Positions 27,970 to 37,431 of a stretch of DNA of 64,000 nt are shown piece by piece. The notes beneath the pieces were generated by a model. The model was not told the origin of the DNA and did not search any database. It saw nothing but the letters and a program-made list of their open reading frames with translations. The position numbers and the translations under genes were made by a program. How positions within the stretch are numbered: the stretch's first letter is position 1; each line of letters begins with the position of its first letter. Origin of the DNA: Pseudomarimonas salicorniae. GTDB lineage: Bacteria; Pseudomonadota; Gammaproteobacteria; Xanthomonadales; Xanthomonadaceae. The stretch covers positions 248,001 through 312,000 of the forward strand of contig NZ_JALNMH010000003.1 in assembly GCF_023156535.1 (NCBI RefSeq), given 5' to 3'.

Positions 27970-28056
27970 TAGATAAGGCCAACCCGGCCGCGGCGCAAGG
28001 GTGGATTGGCGATGCGCGATGCCCGTGGTACCGTTCGCGCCCTTCCGAGGGCGCCC

Positions 28057-29733
28057 ATGCTGACCCGTCTCTATCTCAAGGACTTCGCCATCGCCACGGC
28101 GGTCGATTTCGACCTCCAGAAGGGGCTGGGCGTGATCTCAGGCGAGACCGGTGCCGGCAAGTCCCTGCTGGTCGACGCCCTGCTCCTGCTCTCCGGCTCG
28201 CGCGCCGATCCGGGTGTGGTCCGCCATGGCGCCGACCGCGCCGAACTGGGCGCCGAATTCCTCATCGACAGCGACTCCCCGGCCCGGGCCTGGCTGCGCG
28301 AACGCGAGCTGGACGACGAGTCGCGCTGCCTGCTGCGCCGGGTGATCCGCGCCGACGGCGGCTCGCGGGCCTGGATCAACGGCTCTCCGGCAACGGCGGG
28401 GCAGCTTGGCGAACTGGCCGGCATGCTGATCGAGATCCACGGTCAGCACGAGCACCAGGCCCTGCTCGACCGCGTCCAGCAGCTGCGCCTGCTCGACGGA
28501 TTCGGCGGTCACGAGGCGCTGGCCGCCGCGGTGCTCGAGGCCCATCGCCTCTGGCGCGCCCGGGTCGACGAACGCGACGGCCTCGAAGGCGGCGGCGACC
28601 CGGCCCAGCGCATCGACTACCTGCGCCACCAGCTAGCCCAGCTCGACGCCCTGAGCCTCGACCCTGAACACATCGAATCCCTGACCCAGCGCCAGCGCCG
28701 TCTGGCCGCGGCGCAGCAGATCGCCGAGGCGCTGGAATCGGCGCAGCAGCGGCTGGCCGAGGACGGCACCGGCGGCGCCCGCGGCGCCCTGCTCTCCGCG
28801 CGCCACGCCCTGGAGCGGGTGACCCAGCATCTACCGGCCCTGGAAGACACCGTGGCCCTGCTCGACACCGCTTCGATCCAGCTCGACGAGGCCGCCCTGC
28901 AGCTTGAGCGCTGCGCCGGCGACCTCGAACTGGACGCCGACTCCGCCCAGGCGGTGGAGCGCGAGCTCTCTGACCTTCACGAACTGGCCCGTCGCCACCG
29001 GGTGCGGATGGAGGAGCTGGCCGACCTGCGCGACCGCCTGCGTGAGGAGCTGGAGCGCCTGGAGGACCTCGACGGACGCCGCGAGCGGATCGATCGCGAG
29101 ATCGCCGCAGCCGCGGAAGCCTGGACGCATGCGGCCGGCAGGCTGACCGCCGCGCGCCAGAAGACCGCCGCCCGGCTGGGCACCGAGGTCTCGGCGCTGA
29201 TGGAAGAGCTGGGCATGAGCGGCGGCCGTCTGCTGGTGGAGCTCAGTCCGCAGGCCGGACCCGACCCGCATCCGGCCGGCGCAGAACGCGCCGAGCTCTG
29301 CGTCAGCGCCAACGCCGGCCAGCCACCGCGTCCGCTGCGCAAGGTGGCCAGCGGCGGCGAGCTGTCACGGATCAGCCTGGCCATCGAGGTGGCCACCTTC
29401 GGCGGCGATGGCGTGCCGACCATGGTCTTTGACGAGGTCGACAGCGGCATCGGCGGCGCCATCGCCGAGGTCGTCGGGCTCAAGCTGCGCGCACTGGCCG
29501 CCCATCGCCAGGTGCTCTGCGTCACCCATCTGCCCCAGGTCGCGGCCCAGGGCCACTACCAGTTCCAGGTCAGCAAGCGGATCGAGGAAGGGGTCACTCG
29601 AAGCCAGCTGCGCCGGCTCGACGCCTCCGGCAGGGTCGAGGAGCTGGCGCGCATGCTGGGCGGTCTCGAGATTACCGACACCACCCTGGCCCATGCCCGG
29701 CAGATGCTGGCGCAGGCGGCAAGCAATCCCTGA
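28057..29733 (+). CDS. recN: DNA repair protein RecN
   Basis: A 558-residue SMC-like ATPase that acts in double-strand-break repair. Walker A GETGAGKS is at residues 29-36. A long coiled-coil middle (about 155-360) is interrupted by the usual hinge. The ABC signature VASGGELSRISLA and Walker B PTMVFDEVDSGIGG are followed by the D/H-loop HLPQVAAQGHYQFQVSK. Length is standard. The ATG at 28057 starts the family-typical MLTRLYLKDFAI. It is divergent from hrcA with 87 bases between the starts. Confidence 0.95.
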   Translation: MLTRLYLKDFAIATAVDFDLQKGLGVISGETGAGKSLLVDALLLLSGSRADPGVVRHGADRAELGAEFLIDSDSPARAWLRERELDDESRCLLRRVIRADGGSRAWINGSPATAGQLGELAGMLIEIHGQHEHQALLDRVQQLRLLDGFGGHEALAAAVLEAHRLWRARVDERDGLEGGGDPAQRIDYLRHQLAQLDALSLDPEHIESLTQRQRRLAAAQQIAEALESAQQRLAEDGTGGARGALLSARHALERVTQHLPALEDTVALLDTASIQLDEAALQLERCAGDLELDADSAQAVERELSDLHELARRHRVRMEELADLRDRLREELERLEDLDGRRERIDREIAAAAEAWTHAAGRLTAARQKTAARLGTEVSALMEELGMSGGRLLVELSPQAGPDPHPAGAERAELCVSANAGQPPRPLRKVASGGELSRISLAIEVATFGGDGVPTMVFDEVDSGIGGAIAEVVGLKLRALAAHRQVLCVTHLPQVAAQGHYQFQVSKRIEEGVTRSQLRRLDASGRVEELARMLGGLEITDTTLAHARQMLAQAASNP

Positions 29734-29768
29734 TTCGAAGTCCGAATCCGGGCGGGTCCCGGAGGCCC

Positions 29769-29914
29769 GATAGGGTGCTGCCTTGGCGCACCGACGCAAC
29801 GCGCGGGCCTCGAGGCACCCCGCACACCCCTTAGCCGTTCGTGCCGAGGTATCGAAGCATGAACGGCAATCGGCGAGGTCGAGGGTTCGCCCTTCGATAC
29901 CTCAGGGCGAACGG
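29769..29914. repeat. Degenerate R3 and a CTTCGATACCTC hairpin between recN and fur
   Basis: 29769-29833 resembles a decayed R3 unit (ATAGGGTGCTGCCTTGGCGCACC). It is followed by an imperfect 23-bp inverted repeat, 29835-29857 (ending GAGGTATCGAAG) with 29892-29914 (starting CTTCGATACCTC), three mismatches, 34-base loop. It lies between convergent genes and may serve as a two-way terminator. Confidence 0.65.
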
Positions 29915-29990
29915 ACACGGATGAATCGAGTTTCGGGCCGGAACGGAGGAGACAATGCTGCGGGCGCGGAGGGCGCGACCGCCGGAGGCG

Positions 29991-30419
29991 CTACTTGCGC
30001 GAGGCGTCCTGACCGGCGTCCTTCTTCTTGCGCACGTAGAGGACCAGGCTGTGATCCTCGATCACGTAGCCGTGCTTGTCGGCAATCTCGCGCTGCAGGC
30101 GCTCGATCTCCTCGCTGACGAACTCGATGACCTTGCCGCTGTCGACGTCGACCATGTGGTCGTGGTGCTGGCCGCGGTCGAGCTCGAAGACCGCCTGGCC
30201 GCCCTCGAAGTGATGCTTGATCACGAGACCCGCGGCTTCGAACTGGGTCAGCACCCGGTAGACCGTGGCCAGGCCGATGTCGTCCTGGTTGTCGAGCAGC
30301 TGCCGGTAGATATCCTCCGCGGTCATGTGCCGCGGGCTGGAGCTCTCGAGGATCTCCAGCACGCGCATGCGCGGGTGGGTCACCTTCAGGCCAACCTTTC
30401 GCAGGTCCTGCGATTCCAT
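29991..30419 (-). CDS. fur: Ferric uptake regulator Fur, cysteine-free
   Basis: A 142-residue Fur-family repressor. The winged-helix part reads LRKVGLKVTHPRMRVLEIL and DIYRQLLDNQDDIGLATVYRVLTQFEAAGLV. The metal region HHFEGGQAVFELDRGQHHDHMVDVDSGKVIEF has the conserved HHDH. The CxxC zinc site of E. coli Fur is DxxS here, and the protein has no cysteine at all. The C-terminus ENSLVLYV-like EDHSLVLYVRKKK is Fur-typical. The ATG at 30419 follows GAGGAGAG. It is divergent from bamE, as in related genomes. Confidence 0.93.
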   Translation of the reverse strand: MESQDLRKVGLKVTHPRMRVLEILESSSPRHMTAEDIYRQLLDNQDDIGLATVYRVLTQFEAAGLVIKHHFEGGQAVFELDRGQHHDHMVDVDSGKVIEFVSEEIERLQREIADKHGYVIEDHSLVLYVRKKKDAGQDASRK

Positions 30420-30517
30420 GGTCTCTCCTCGACGCTGGGTCGCCGTGTCGTGGCGAACGCCGGTTCCACCGGCTGAACGGCCCGCGGCGCTAGGCGGGCA
30501 GCGGGTGGGCGCTAGTG

Positions 30518-30523
30518 TATCAT
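30518..30523 (+). promoter_or_regulatory. Possible -10 element in the fur/bamE divergent region
   Basis: TATCAT lies 30 bases before the bamE ATG. The overlapping minus-strand sequence TACACT could serve fur, so the two promoters may overlap. No -35 is obvious. A Fur box could not be identified with confidence. Confidence 0.3.
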
Positions 30524-30552
30524 CGGCCGCTTCCCGCACTTCCGATGGTTCA

Positions 30553-30945
30553 ATGCGCGCACTCGTACTCGCCGCCAGCCTCTCCTTCCTCGCCGGATGC
30601 GGGGTGATCTACAAGGTCGACGTCTACCAGGGCAACCTGCTGCGCGCGACCGACATCGAACAGCTCAAGACCGGACTCAACAAGCGCCAGGTCATCGCCC
30701 TGCTGGGCACGCCCTCGGTCGCGGATCCGTTCCACCAGTCGCGCTGGGACTACCTCGCGACGGTCAGCCAGCGCGGGTCGAAGACCGAGGTCAAGAACCT
30801 GGTCCTGAAGTTCGAAGGCGAGCAGCTGGTCAGCATCGAGGGCGACTACTTCCCCGAGAACGACGTCGAGCTGGTCCGCGAGATGCGCCGCTACGGCAAC
30901 CTGCCGCGCGAGGAGCGCAACCGGCGCCGCGCCGGTCGTTCCTGA
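30553..30945 (+). CDS. bamE: Outer-membrane assembly lipoprotein BamE (SmpA/OmlA)
   Basis: A 130-residue lipoprotein, a subunit of the BAM complex that inserts beta-barrel proteins. The signal peptide ends in the lipobox LAGC (Cys16). The mature protein has YKVDVYQGNLL, then LKTGLNKRQVIALLGTPSVADPF and HQSRWDYLATV, the BamE fold signature. The basic C-terminal tail is longer than in E. coli. Neighbours recN, rnfH, ratA and smpB match the enterobacterial arrangement, with fur inserted. Confidence 0.93.
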   Translation: MRALVLAASLSFLAGCGVIYKVDVYQGNLLRATDIEQLKTGLNKRQVIALLGTPSVADPFHQSRWDYLATVSQRGSKTEVKNLVLKFEGEQLVSIEGDYFPENDVELVREMRRYGNLPREERNRRRAGRS

Positions 30946-30967
30946 TCCGGCGCGGATCACCCCGCTT

Positions 30968-31282
30968 TCAGCGACGTGCCCGTGGCTGCGGCCTGGACCG
31001 CGGCCTCTCCTGACGCTCTCGCTCGGCCCGCTCGCGGCGTACCGCCTTGGGGTCGCAGAGCAGCGGCCGGTAGAGTTCGACGCGGTCACCGTCGCGCAGC
31101 CGGTGGTCGGGCATCACCTCGCGACCGAACACCCCGACCGCCGGCGGCAGATCCCCGCGATCCAGGCCAGCCTCCTCGAGCGGCGCTGCGGCCAGGGCAT
31201 CCGACACGCAGGCCCCCTCGGCGAGTTGCAGCTGCCAGCGCCAGCAGCGCTGTGGGAGAGCGTAGACCACATCGATACGCAT
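30968..31282 (-). CDS. rnfH: RnfH-family ubiquitin-like protein
   Basis: A 104-residue RnfH (RatB) protein with a beta-grasp fold: MRIDVVYALPQRCWRWQLQLAEGACVSDALAA, then VGVFGREVMPDHRLRDGDRVELYRPLLCDPKAVRRERA, the family signature. The basic C-terminal extension is common. The role is unclear; it is linked by gene order to RatA. The ATG lies 5 bases after the ratA stop, so the two are one transcript. Confidence 0.88.
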   Translation of the reverse strand: MRIDVVYALPQRCWRWQLQLAEGACVSDALAAAPLEEAGLDRGDLPPAVGVFGREVMPDHRLRDGDRVELYRPLLCDPKAVRRERAERERQERPRSRPQPRARR

Positions 31283-31287
31283 CGGGC

Positions 31288-31719
31288 TCAGCCCAGGGTC
31301 TCACGGGCCTCGCGGACGAAATCGTCGACCAGCCGGTCGGCAAATCCGCGAAAGCCGCTGGCCAGCGCAGAGCCGAGGAAGCGACCGGCGAGTTCGAAGT
31401 CGAGCATCAGGCTGACCCGGCAGGCGTTCTCGGCCAGCGGCACGAAGTCCCAGTGCCCGTGCAGGTCGCTGAACGGCCCTTCAACGAGCTTCAAACGGAT
31501 GCTCCGTCCCGCCTCGACCTGGTTACGCGTGGTAAAACTGACACGCAGCCCACCAAGGCGCACGGCCAACCGGGCCACCCGCCAGTCCTCCCCGCGCTCC
31601 AGCACGGCGCCTTCATCGCACCAGGCGAAGCGGCGCGGGTAACTGTCGACGTCGTCGACCAGGCCGAACATCGATTCGGCGCTGGCCCTGACCAGGGCAC
31701 TGCGTTCGACCCGGCTCAA
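31288..31719 (-). CDS. ratA: RatA/COQ10-like START-domain protein
   Basis: A 143-residue protein of the COQ10/polyketide-cyclase group: RSALVRASAESMFGLVDDVDSYPRRFAWCDEGAVLER, TTRNQVEAGRSIRLKLVEGPFSDLHGHWDFVPL and the amphipathic C-terminal helix. In E. coli RatA (PasT) was described as a ribosome-association toxin, while the family also binds ubiquinone, so the physiological role is disputed. The start is a TTG at 31719 with AGGA three bases upstream. It is divergent from smpB and co-transcribed with rnfH. Confidence 0.85.
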   Translation of the reverse strand: MSRVERSALVRASAESMFGLVDDVDSYPRRFAWCDEGAVLERGEDWRVARLAVRLGGLRVSFTTRNQVEAGRSIRLKLVEGPFSDLHGHWDFVPLAENACRVSLMLDFELAGRFLGSALASGFRGFADRLVDDFVREARETLG

Positions 31720-31790
31720 CGTCCTGACTCCGTCAAGGCTCGCCAGCCGGTATCCGGTTCCGCCAGAATCCCACGCAAGGAAGCGATCCC

Positions 31791-32282
31791 ATGTCCAAGA
31801 AAGCGGCCAAGAATAGCGGAACCGACAAGACCATCGCGCTGAACCGACGCGCGCGGCATGAGTATGCGCTGGGCGATCGCTTCGAGGCGGGCCTGTCCCT
31901 GCAGGGCTGGGAGCTGAAGGCGATCCGCGCCGGTCGGGCGAACATCAGCGAGAGCTATGCGGTGATCCGCGGCGGCGAGCTGTTCCTGTTCGGTGCCCAG
32001 ATCACGCCGCTGATCTCGGCTTCGACCCACGTGCTGGCCGACGACCGGCGAACCCGCAAGCTGCTGCTGCACCGCCACGAGATCGACCGGCTGATCGGCC
32101 GGGTGGAGCGCGAGGGCTACACACTCGTGCCCACCGCGATGTACTGGAAGGGCAACAAGGTCAAGCTGGAGCTTGCCCTCGCCAAGGGCAAGCAAAGCCA
32201 CGACAAGCGCGCCACCGAGAAGGAGCGCGACTGGAACCGCGAGAAGCAGCGGGTGATGCGCCGGGGCAATCCCCATGCATGA
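31791..32282 (+). CDS. smpB: SsrA-binding protein SmpB
   Basis: A 163-residue partner of tmRNA in trans-translation. The conserved core includes [49 protein letters not shown] and [15 protein letters not shown], followed by [23 protein letters not shown] and the basic helical tail [18 protein letters not shown] needed for ribosome decoding. The ssrA gene is not in the window. The stop overlaps the aminotransferase start by 8 bases. Confidence 0.96.
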   Translation: MSKKAAKNSGTDKTIALNRRARHEYALGDRFEAGLSLQGWELKAIRAGRANISESYAVIRGGELFLFGAQITPLISASTHVLADDRRTRKLLLHRHEIDRLIGRVEREGYTLVPTAMYWKGNKVKLELALAKGKQSHDKRATEKERDWNREKQRVMRRGNPHA

Positions 32283-33486
32283 CACGCCCTCCCGCCCGCG
32301 CTTTCCGGCGCGCATCGAACGGCTGACCGCCGACCCGGCCTCCCAGGCCTGGGCGTTGCATGGCAAGGCCATCGCCATGCAGCTGGCGGGCCGGGAGGTC
32401 TGCATGCTGTCGGTGGGCGACCCGGATTTCGACACCCCGCCTTCCATCGGCGAGGCCGCCTGGCGGGCGCTGCGTGCGGGCCGCACCCACTATCCGGCGA
32501 TCGCCGGCGACACCGCCCTGCGCGGAGCGATCGCAGCCCACCATCGTGAGCTGTCCGGCAGCGACTGCGACCCGGGCCAGGTGCAGGTCTTCGCCGGCGC
32601 CCAGAACGCCCTGTTCATGCTGATGCAGGCGCTGGCCGGCGAGGGCGACGAAGTGATCATCGCCGACCCCTACTACGCCACCTATCCCGGCGTGATCGCA
32701 GCCTGCGGGGCGCGCATGCGCGCCCTCGACACGCGCGACAGCGGCTGGCACCTCACCGCGGCGGGTATCGCGGCCGCGCTGACCCCGGCGACCCGCGTCG
32801 TCCTGCTGAACTCGCCGAGCAATCCCTGCGGCGTGATCACGCCGGCCGAGGAGGTCGAGCGCATCGTCGAGCTCTGCCGCCGACAGCAGCTGTGGCTGGT
32901 CGCCGACGAGGTCTACGGCGAACTGATGTTCGAGGGCGGTTTCCATTCGGTCTGGCGACACCATGCCGAACATGACCGCATCGTGGTCATCGGCAGCGCC
33001 TCCAAGCGCTTTGCGATGACCGGCTGGCGGCTGGGCTGGTGCCTGGCGCCGCCTGACCTGATCGTCCGCCTGAAGGCGCTGGCCACGGCAGGTCTGTTCG
33101 GCACCCCGCCCTTCCTGCAGGACGCGCTGGCCGAGGCGCTGACTGCGCCGCCGGCCGAGGCCGAGGCCATGCGTCGCGAGTACGCCGAGCGCGCCCGCAC
33201 CGTCCTTGCCGCGCTGGACCATTGTCCGGGGCTGCAGCCGATCGTTCCGAGTGCCGGCATGTTCGTCTCGATCGACCTGTCCGGGCACGCCCTGGACGGC
33301 ACCGCCTTCGCCGAGGCCCTGCTCGCCGACGAGGCCGTCGCCCTGATGCCCGGGATTGCCTTTGGCGAGAGCCTGCGCCAGGGACTCAGGCTCAGCCTGG
33401 TGGCACCGCGGCCGCGCCTGGCCGAGGCCTGCGCCGCCATCCGCCGGGTTGCCTCGCGCTGGGCGACCGCGGCCGCGGAGGCCTGA
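32275..33486 (+). CDS. PLP-dependent class I/II aminotransferase
   Basis: A 403-residue fold-type I aminotransferase of the aspartate/aromatic group. [12 protein letters not shown], the [12 protein letters not shown] segment, the [10 protein letters not shown] loop, [11 protein letters not shown] and the PLP-binding Lys244 in [15 protein letters not shown] are visible, with the carboxylate-binding Arg near [11 protein letters not shown]. The substrate is not resolved; aspartate- or alanine-like specificity is possible. It begins inside the end of smpB and is followed after 3 bases by the DUF6164 gene. Confidence 0.85.
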   Translation: MHDTPSRPRFPARIERLTADPASQAWALHGKAIAMQLAGREVCMLSVGDPDFDTPPSIGEAAWRALRAGRTHYPAIAGDTALRGAIAAHHRELSGSDCDPGQVQVFAGAQNALFMLMQALAGEGDEVIIADPYYATYPGVIAACGARMRALDTRDSGWHLTAAGIAAALTPATRVVLLNSPSNPCGVITPAEEVERIVELCRRQQLWLVADEVYGELMFEGGFHSVWRHHAEHDRIVVIGSASKRFAMTGWRLGWCLAPPDLIVRLKALATAGLFGTPPFLQDALAEALTAPPAEAEAMRREYAERARTVLAALDHCPGLQPIVPSAGMFVSIDLSGHALDGTAFAEALLADEAVALMPGIAFGESLRQGLRLSLVAPRPRLAEACAAIRRVASRWATAAAEA

Positions 33487-33489
33487 GAC

Positions 33490-33864
33490 ATGTCCGCCTT
33501 CCTGATGTCGCTGCGCGACGTGCCGGTCGACGAGTACGAGGAGATCCGCACCCTGCTCGACGACAACCGCATCGAGCACTACCGCACCGAGCCGAGCCGT
33601 TGGGGCATCTCGCACGGCGCCATCTGGCTGGTCGAGGACGGTGGGCTGGCGCAGGCGCGGACGCTGCTGGAGGAATATCAGCGAGGCCGGGGCGAACGTG
33701 CCCGGGCCGCATTTGCCGAAGCGGCGCAGCGCGGCGAGGTGCCTACCCTCTTTCAGCGCTTCCGCGAACGCCCGCTGGTCAGCGCGGCGCAGTGGCTCGG
33801 CCTGCTTGTGGCGCTGGCCCTGTCCATCCTGCCGTTCCTCTGGCTCGCCGGCCTGCTCGGTTGA
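33490..33864 (+). CDS. DUF6164 family protein
   Basis: A 124-residue protein. The N-terminal ferredoxin-like part (MSLRDVPVDEYEEIRTLLDDNRIEHYRTEPSRWGISHGAIW) resembles putative signal-transducing DUF2007-type domains. One C-terminal membrane helix (AAQWLGLLVALALSILPFLWLAGLL) follows. The family has no known function. It is the last gene of the smpB-aminotransferase unit. Confidence 0.75.
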   Translation: MSAFLMSLRDVPVDEYEEIRTLLDDNRIEHYRTEPSRWGISHGAIWLVEDGGLAQARTLLEEYQRGRGERARAAFAEAAQRGEVPTLFQRFRERPLVSAAQWLGLLVALALSILPFLWLAGLLG

Positions 33865-33940
33865 GCCCGGGTTCGCGCAAACCGTCGGCCCGGGCACGCG
33901 GTGTCCAGGGGGGGCGCTGAGCCGTCATGAGCTTCCGGGC

Positions 33941-33946
33941 TAGAAT
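33941..33946 (+). promoter_or_regulatory. Possible -10 element of the thiolase gene
   Basis: TAGAAT lies 61 bases before the thiolase ATG in otherwise GC-rich sequence. The -35 is not recognisable. Confidence 0.3.
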
Positions 33947-34006
33947 GCTTGGGTTTGCGCCCTCCTTTCCGCGGCGCGCCAGTCGAATTGCAATGGAGTG
34001 TTTCCG

Positions 34007-35194
34007 ATGAGCCAGTCTTCCGATTCCATCGTCATCGTGGGCGCCAAGCGCACCGCCATCGGGTCCTTCATGGGCCAGTTCACGGGCGTGCCGACACCGA
34101 CCCTCGGCGCCACCGCGATCAAGGCGGCGCTGGAGCAGGCAGGCGTCGCCGCCGCCGACGTCTCCGAGGTGATCATGGGCTGCGTTCTGCCGGCCGGCCT
34201 GGGCCAGGCGCCGGCGCGCCAGGCCTCGATCGCCGCAGGGATCCCGGTGGCCAGCGGCTGCACCACGATCAACAAGGTCTGCGGCTCGGGCATGAAGGCG
34301 ACCATGTTCGGCGCCGACCTGATCCGTGCCGGCTCGGCCAGCATCGTGGTCGCAGGCGGTATGGAGAGCATGACCAATGCCCCGCACCTGCTGAACGGCT
34401 CGCGCACCGGCATCCGCTACGGCAGCGCGCAGATGCTCGACCACATGGCCTGGGATGGCCTGACCGACCCCTACCAGGGCCAGGCGATGGGCGTCTTCGG
34501 CGAGATGTGCGCCGACAAGTACTCGATGACCCGCGAGGAGCAGGACGCCTTCGCCGCCGAGAGCGTCCGCCGTGCTCAGGCCGCAGTGGCCGCTGGCACC
34601 TTCAAGGACGAGATCGCTCCAGTGACGGTCAGCGGCCGCAAGGGCGACGTGATCGTCGACAGCGACGAGCAGCCGGGCAAGTGCATGGTGGACAAGATCC
34701 CCTCGCTCAAGCCGGCGTTCAAGAAGGACGGCACGATCACCGCCGCCAGCTCCTCCAGCATTTCCGACGGCGCCGCCGCGCTGGTCCTGATGAGCGCCGG
34801 CGAGGCCGGCAAGCGCGGCATCACGCCGCTGGCGCGGATCCTTGGCCATGCCACGCATTCGCAGGAGCCCGAGTGGTTCACCACGGCGCCGGTCTCGGCC
34901 ATCGAGAAGCTGCTGAAGAAGGTCGGCTGGAGCGTCGGTGACGTAGACCTGTTCGAGGTGAACGAGGCCTTCGCCTGCGTGGCCATGGCCCCGGTCAAGG
35001 CGCTGGGCATCCCGCACGAGAAACTCAACGTACACGGCGGCGCCTGCGCCCTCGGACATCCGATCGGTGCCACCGGCGCCCGCCTCATCGTCACCCTGAT
35101 CCACGCGCTCAAGCGCGCCGGCAAGAAGCGCGGCGTCGCGGCGCTGTGCATCGGCGGCGGGGAAGCGACCGCGATCGCCATCGAACTGGACTGA
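34007..35194 (+). CDS. Acetyl-CoA C-acyltransferase (thiolase)
   Basis: A 395-residue thiolase II-type enzyme that cleaves or condenses 3-ketoacyl-CoA. The acylated nucleophile Cys92 is in NKVCGSGMKA; VNEAFACV and the C-terminal GGACALGHPIGATGARL and CIGGGEATAIAIE carry the catalytic His and Cys. Length is standard. Being upstream of leucine-degradation genes, it probably handles acetoacetyl-CoA or 2-methylacetoacetyl-CoA. The ATG at 34007 is preferred, with GGAG upstream. It is separated from liuB by a lipoprotein gene. Confidence 0.93.
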   Translation: MSQSSDSIVIVGAKRTAIGSFMGQFTGVPTPTLGATAIKAALEQAGVAAADVSEVIMGCVLPAGLGQAPARQASIAAGIPVASGCTTINKVCGSGMKATMFGADLIRAGSASIVVAGGMESMTNAPHLLNGSRTGIRYGSAQMLDHMAWDGLTDPYQGQAMGVFGEMCADKYSMTREEQDAFAAESVRRAQAAVAAGTFKDEIAPVTVSGRKGDVIVDSDEQPGKCMVDKIPSLKPAFKKDGTITAASSSSISDGAAALVLMSAGEAGKRGITPLARILGHATHSQEPEWFTTAPVSAIEKLLKKVGWSVGDVDLFEVNEAFACVAMAPVKALGIPHEKLNVHGGACALGHPIGATGARLIVTLIHALKRAGKKRGVAALCIGGGEATAIAIELD

Positions 35195-35322
35195 ACCACG
35201 GGTTCAAGACGAGCATGTGCCACGACGCGACGCGTTCGCGGCACAGCAACGGTCCGGGCCGGCAGCGCAGGCGGGCCCGGACTTCCAGATCACTGCGCAC
35301 ACCAGCTATGCGAGGAAACGTC

Positions 35323-35727
35323 ATGAAACGTCATCTGCTTCTGGCTCTGGGGGCCGTATCCCTGATCACTCTGGCTGCTTGCCAGCCGCAGCCTGCTGCC
35401 GAGAAGGCCAAGGAATCCGCCAAGGAAGCCGCTGAGGCTGCCAAGGAAGCCGGCGGCCACGCTGCGGATGCGGCCAAGGAAGCCGGCCAGGCCGCCGCTG
35501 CCGCTACCAGCGACGCCATGGAAGAAGGCAAGCAGATGGCCGATGAGGCCGCTGCCGCCACCAGCGAGGCGGCCGCCGATGTCGCCGACGCCGCCAAGGA
35601 CATGGCCCAGGACGCCGAAGCCGCCGCCAAGGAAATGAGCGAAGAGGCCAAGGCGATGGCTGCCGAAGCCAAGGCTGCGGCCGAGAAGGAAATGCAAGAG
35701 GTCAAGGAAGCCGCCAAGGAAGACTGA
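35323..35727 (+). CDS. Ala/Lys/Glu-rich predicted lipoprotein
   Basis: A 134-residue protein. The signal peptide [20 protein letters not shown] ends in lipobox LAAC. The mature part is nearly all A, K, E, D, M in 11-residue-like repeats ([20 protein letters not shown]), predicted to form a long amphipathic helix like LEA or apolipoprotein-type proteins. There is no known catalytic motif. GAGGAAA precedes the ATG. It sits between thiolase and liuB with a hairpin after it, so it is probably a separately expressed, abundant envelope protein rather than part of the pathway. Confidence 0.7.
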   Translation: MKRHLLLALGAVSLITLAACQPQPAAEKAKESAKEAAEAAKEAGGHAADAAKEAGQAAAAATSDAMEEGKQMADEAAAATSEAAADVADAAKDMAQDAEAAAKEMSEEAKAMAAEAKAAAEKEMQEVKEAAKED

Positions 35728-35740
35728 CCCTCCGCCGCTG

Positions 35741-35760
35741 CGGGAGGGCTCGCCCTCCCG
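35741..35760 (+). terminator. Terminator-like hairpin before liuB
   Basis: CGGGAGGG pairs perfectly with CCCTCCCG around a 4-base loop, 13 bases after the lipoprotein stop. It is followed by TGGCTTT, a weak T-rich tail. Confidence 0.5.
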
Positions 35761-35783
35761 TGGCTTTGCCATGGACGCAAGGC

Positions 35784-37391
35784 ATGCCGCGCATCGTTTC
35801 CCGGATAGACCCCCGCAGCAGCGAGTTCCAGGAGAACCGCCAGCATCTGCTGGACCTGGTGGAGGAGCTTCGCCAGCGCCTGGCCCGCGCCGCCGAGGGC
35901 GGTGGGGAGCGCGCGCGTAACAAGCACACCGAACGCGGCAAGCTGCTGCCGCGCGACCGCATCACCGCCCTGCTCGACCCGGGCTCGCCGTTCCTCGAGA
36001 TCTCGCCACTGGCGGCCGAAGAGATGTACGACGGCGCGGCGCCCGGCGCCGGCCTGGTCGCCGGCATCGGCCGGGTCCACGGGATGGAGGTGATGGTGGT
36101 GGCCAACGATGCCACCGTGAAGGGCGGCACCTATTTCCCGATGACGGTGAAGAAGCACCTGCGCGCGCAGGAGATCGCCCGCGAGAACCGTCTTCCCTGC
36201 GTCTACCTGGTCGACTCCGGCGGCGCCTTCCTGCCGCTGCAGGACGAGGTTTTCCCGGACAAGGAGCATTTCGGCCGGATCTTCTTCAACCAGGCGCGCC
36301 TGTCGGCGGAGAACATCCCCCAGCTCGCCGTGGTCATGGGCTCCTGCACCGCCGGTGGCGCCTACGTGCCGGCGATGTGCGACGAGAGCATCATCGTCAA
36401 GGAACAGGGCACGATCTTCCTCGGCGGGCCGCCACTGGTTAAGGCGGCCACAGGCGAGGTGGTCGACGCCGAGACCCTCGGCGGCGCCGAGGTGCACACC
36501 ACGACCTCGGGCGTGGCCGATCATTTCGCCGAGAACGACCGCCACGCCCTGGCCATCGCCCGCGACGTGGTCCGCCAGTTCAACCGGGTCAAGCCGATGC
36601 CGCTGGCCGTGCAGCCGCCGCGCGAGCCGGCCCATCCCACCGAGGAGCTGTACGGCGTGGTGCCGAAGGACACCCGCCGCCCGTTCGACATCCGCGAGGT
36701 GATCGCGCGCATCGTCGACGGTAGCGAGCTGCAGGAGTTCAAGGCCCGCTACGGCAAGACCCTGGTCACCGGCTTTGCCCACCTGCACGGCTATCCGGTC
36801 GGCATCATCGCCAACAACGGCATCCTGTTCTCGGAAAGCGCGCTGAAGGGCGCGCACTTCATCGAGCTGTGCAACCAGCGCGGGATACCGCTGGTGTTCC
36901 TGCAGAACATCACCGGCTTCATGGTCGGCCGCAAGTACGAGAACGCCGGCATCGCCCGCGATGGAGCAAAGATGGTCACCGCCGTGGCCTGCTCCTCGGT
37001 GCCGAAGTTCACCGTGGTCATCGGCGGCTCGTTCGGTGCCGGCAACTACGCCATGTGCGGCCGGGCCTATGGCGCCCGCTTCCTTTGGATGTGGCCCAAC
37101 GCGCGGATCTCGGTGATGGGCGGCGAACAGGCGGCCAGCGTCCTGGCGACGGTGCGTCGTGACGGCATCGAGGCCCAGGGCAAGCAGTGGAGCAGCGAGG
37201 ACGAGGAGACATTCAAGGCGCCGATCCGCGAGCAATACGAGCGCCAGGGCAGCCCCTACTACGCCAGCGCCCGGCTCTGGGACGACGGAATCATCGATCC
37301 AGCCGACACCCGGCGGGTGCTGGGACTGGGCCTATCCGCCTCGCTCAACGCCCCGATCGAACCCGCCCGCTTCGGCGTCTTCCGCATGTAA
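35784..37391 (+). CDS. liuB: Methylcrotonoyl-CoA carboxylase, carboxyltransferase subunit
   Basis: A 535-residue carboxyltransferase (beta) subunit, the usual length for MCC. It transfers CO2 from biotin to 3-methylcrotonyl-CoA in leucine breakdown. Features: [106 protein letters not shown] and [18 protein letters not shown], all characteristic of MCCB. The ATG at 35784 gives the canonical [12 protein letters not shown] start. liuC, liuD and liuE follow in order. Confidence 0.93.
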   Translation: MPRIVSRIDPRSSEFQENRQHLLDLVEELRQRLARAAEGGGERARNKHTERGKLLPRDRITALLDPGSPFLEISPLAAEEMYDGAAPGAGLVAGIGRVHGMEVMVVANDATVKGGTYFPMTVKKHLRAQEIARENRLPCVYLVDSGGAFLPLQDEVFPDKEHFGRIFFNQARLSAENIPQLAVVMGSCTAGGAYVPAMCDESIIVKEQGTIFLGGPPLVKAATGEVVDAETLGGAEVHTTTSGVADHFAENDRHALAIARDVVRQFNRVKPMPLAVQPPREPAHPTEELYGVVPKDTRRPFDIREVIARIVDGSELQEFKARYGKTLVTGFAHLHGYPVGIIANNGILFSESALKGAHFIELCNQRGIPLVFLQNITGFMVGRKYENAGIARDGAKMVTAVACSSVPKFTVVIGGSFGAGNYAMCGRAYGARFLWMWPNARISVMGGEQAASVLATVRRDGIEAQGKQWSSEDEETFKAPIREQYERQGSPYYASARLWDDGIIDPADTRRVLGLGLSASLNAPIEPARFGVFRM

Positions 37392-37431
37392 GCCGGCGCC
37401 CAGCGCCCGCCCCGCTCAACAAGGACTTTCC

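Noticed and set aside
27970-28056. CIRCE operator between hrcA and recN
   Set aside because: No TTAGCACTC/GAGTGCTAA inverted repeat is present.
32161-33897. Long open frame on the minus strand opposite the aminotransferase and DUF6164 genes
   Set aside because: Antisense shadow of high-GC codon bias; its translation is low-complexity and matches no fold, whereas the plus-strand genes carry clear motifs.
35331-37235. Long minus-strand open frame opposite the lipoprotein and liuB
   Set aside because: Shadow of liuB; translation is His/Asp/Gly-rich noise without domain signatures.
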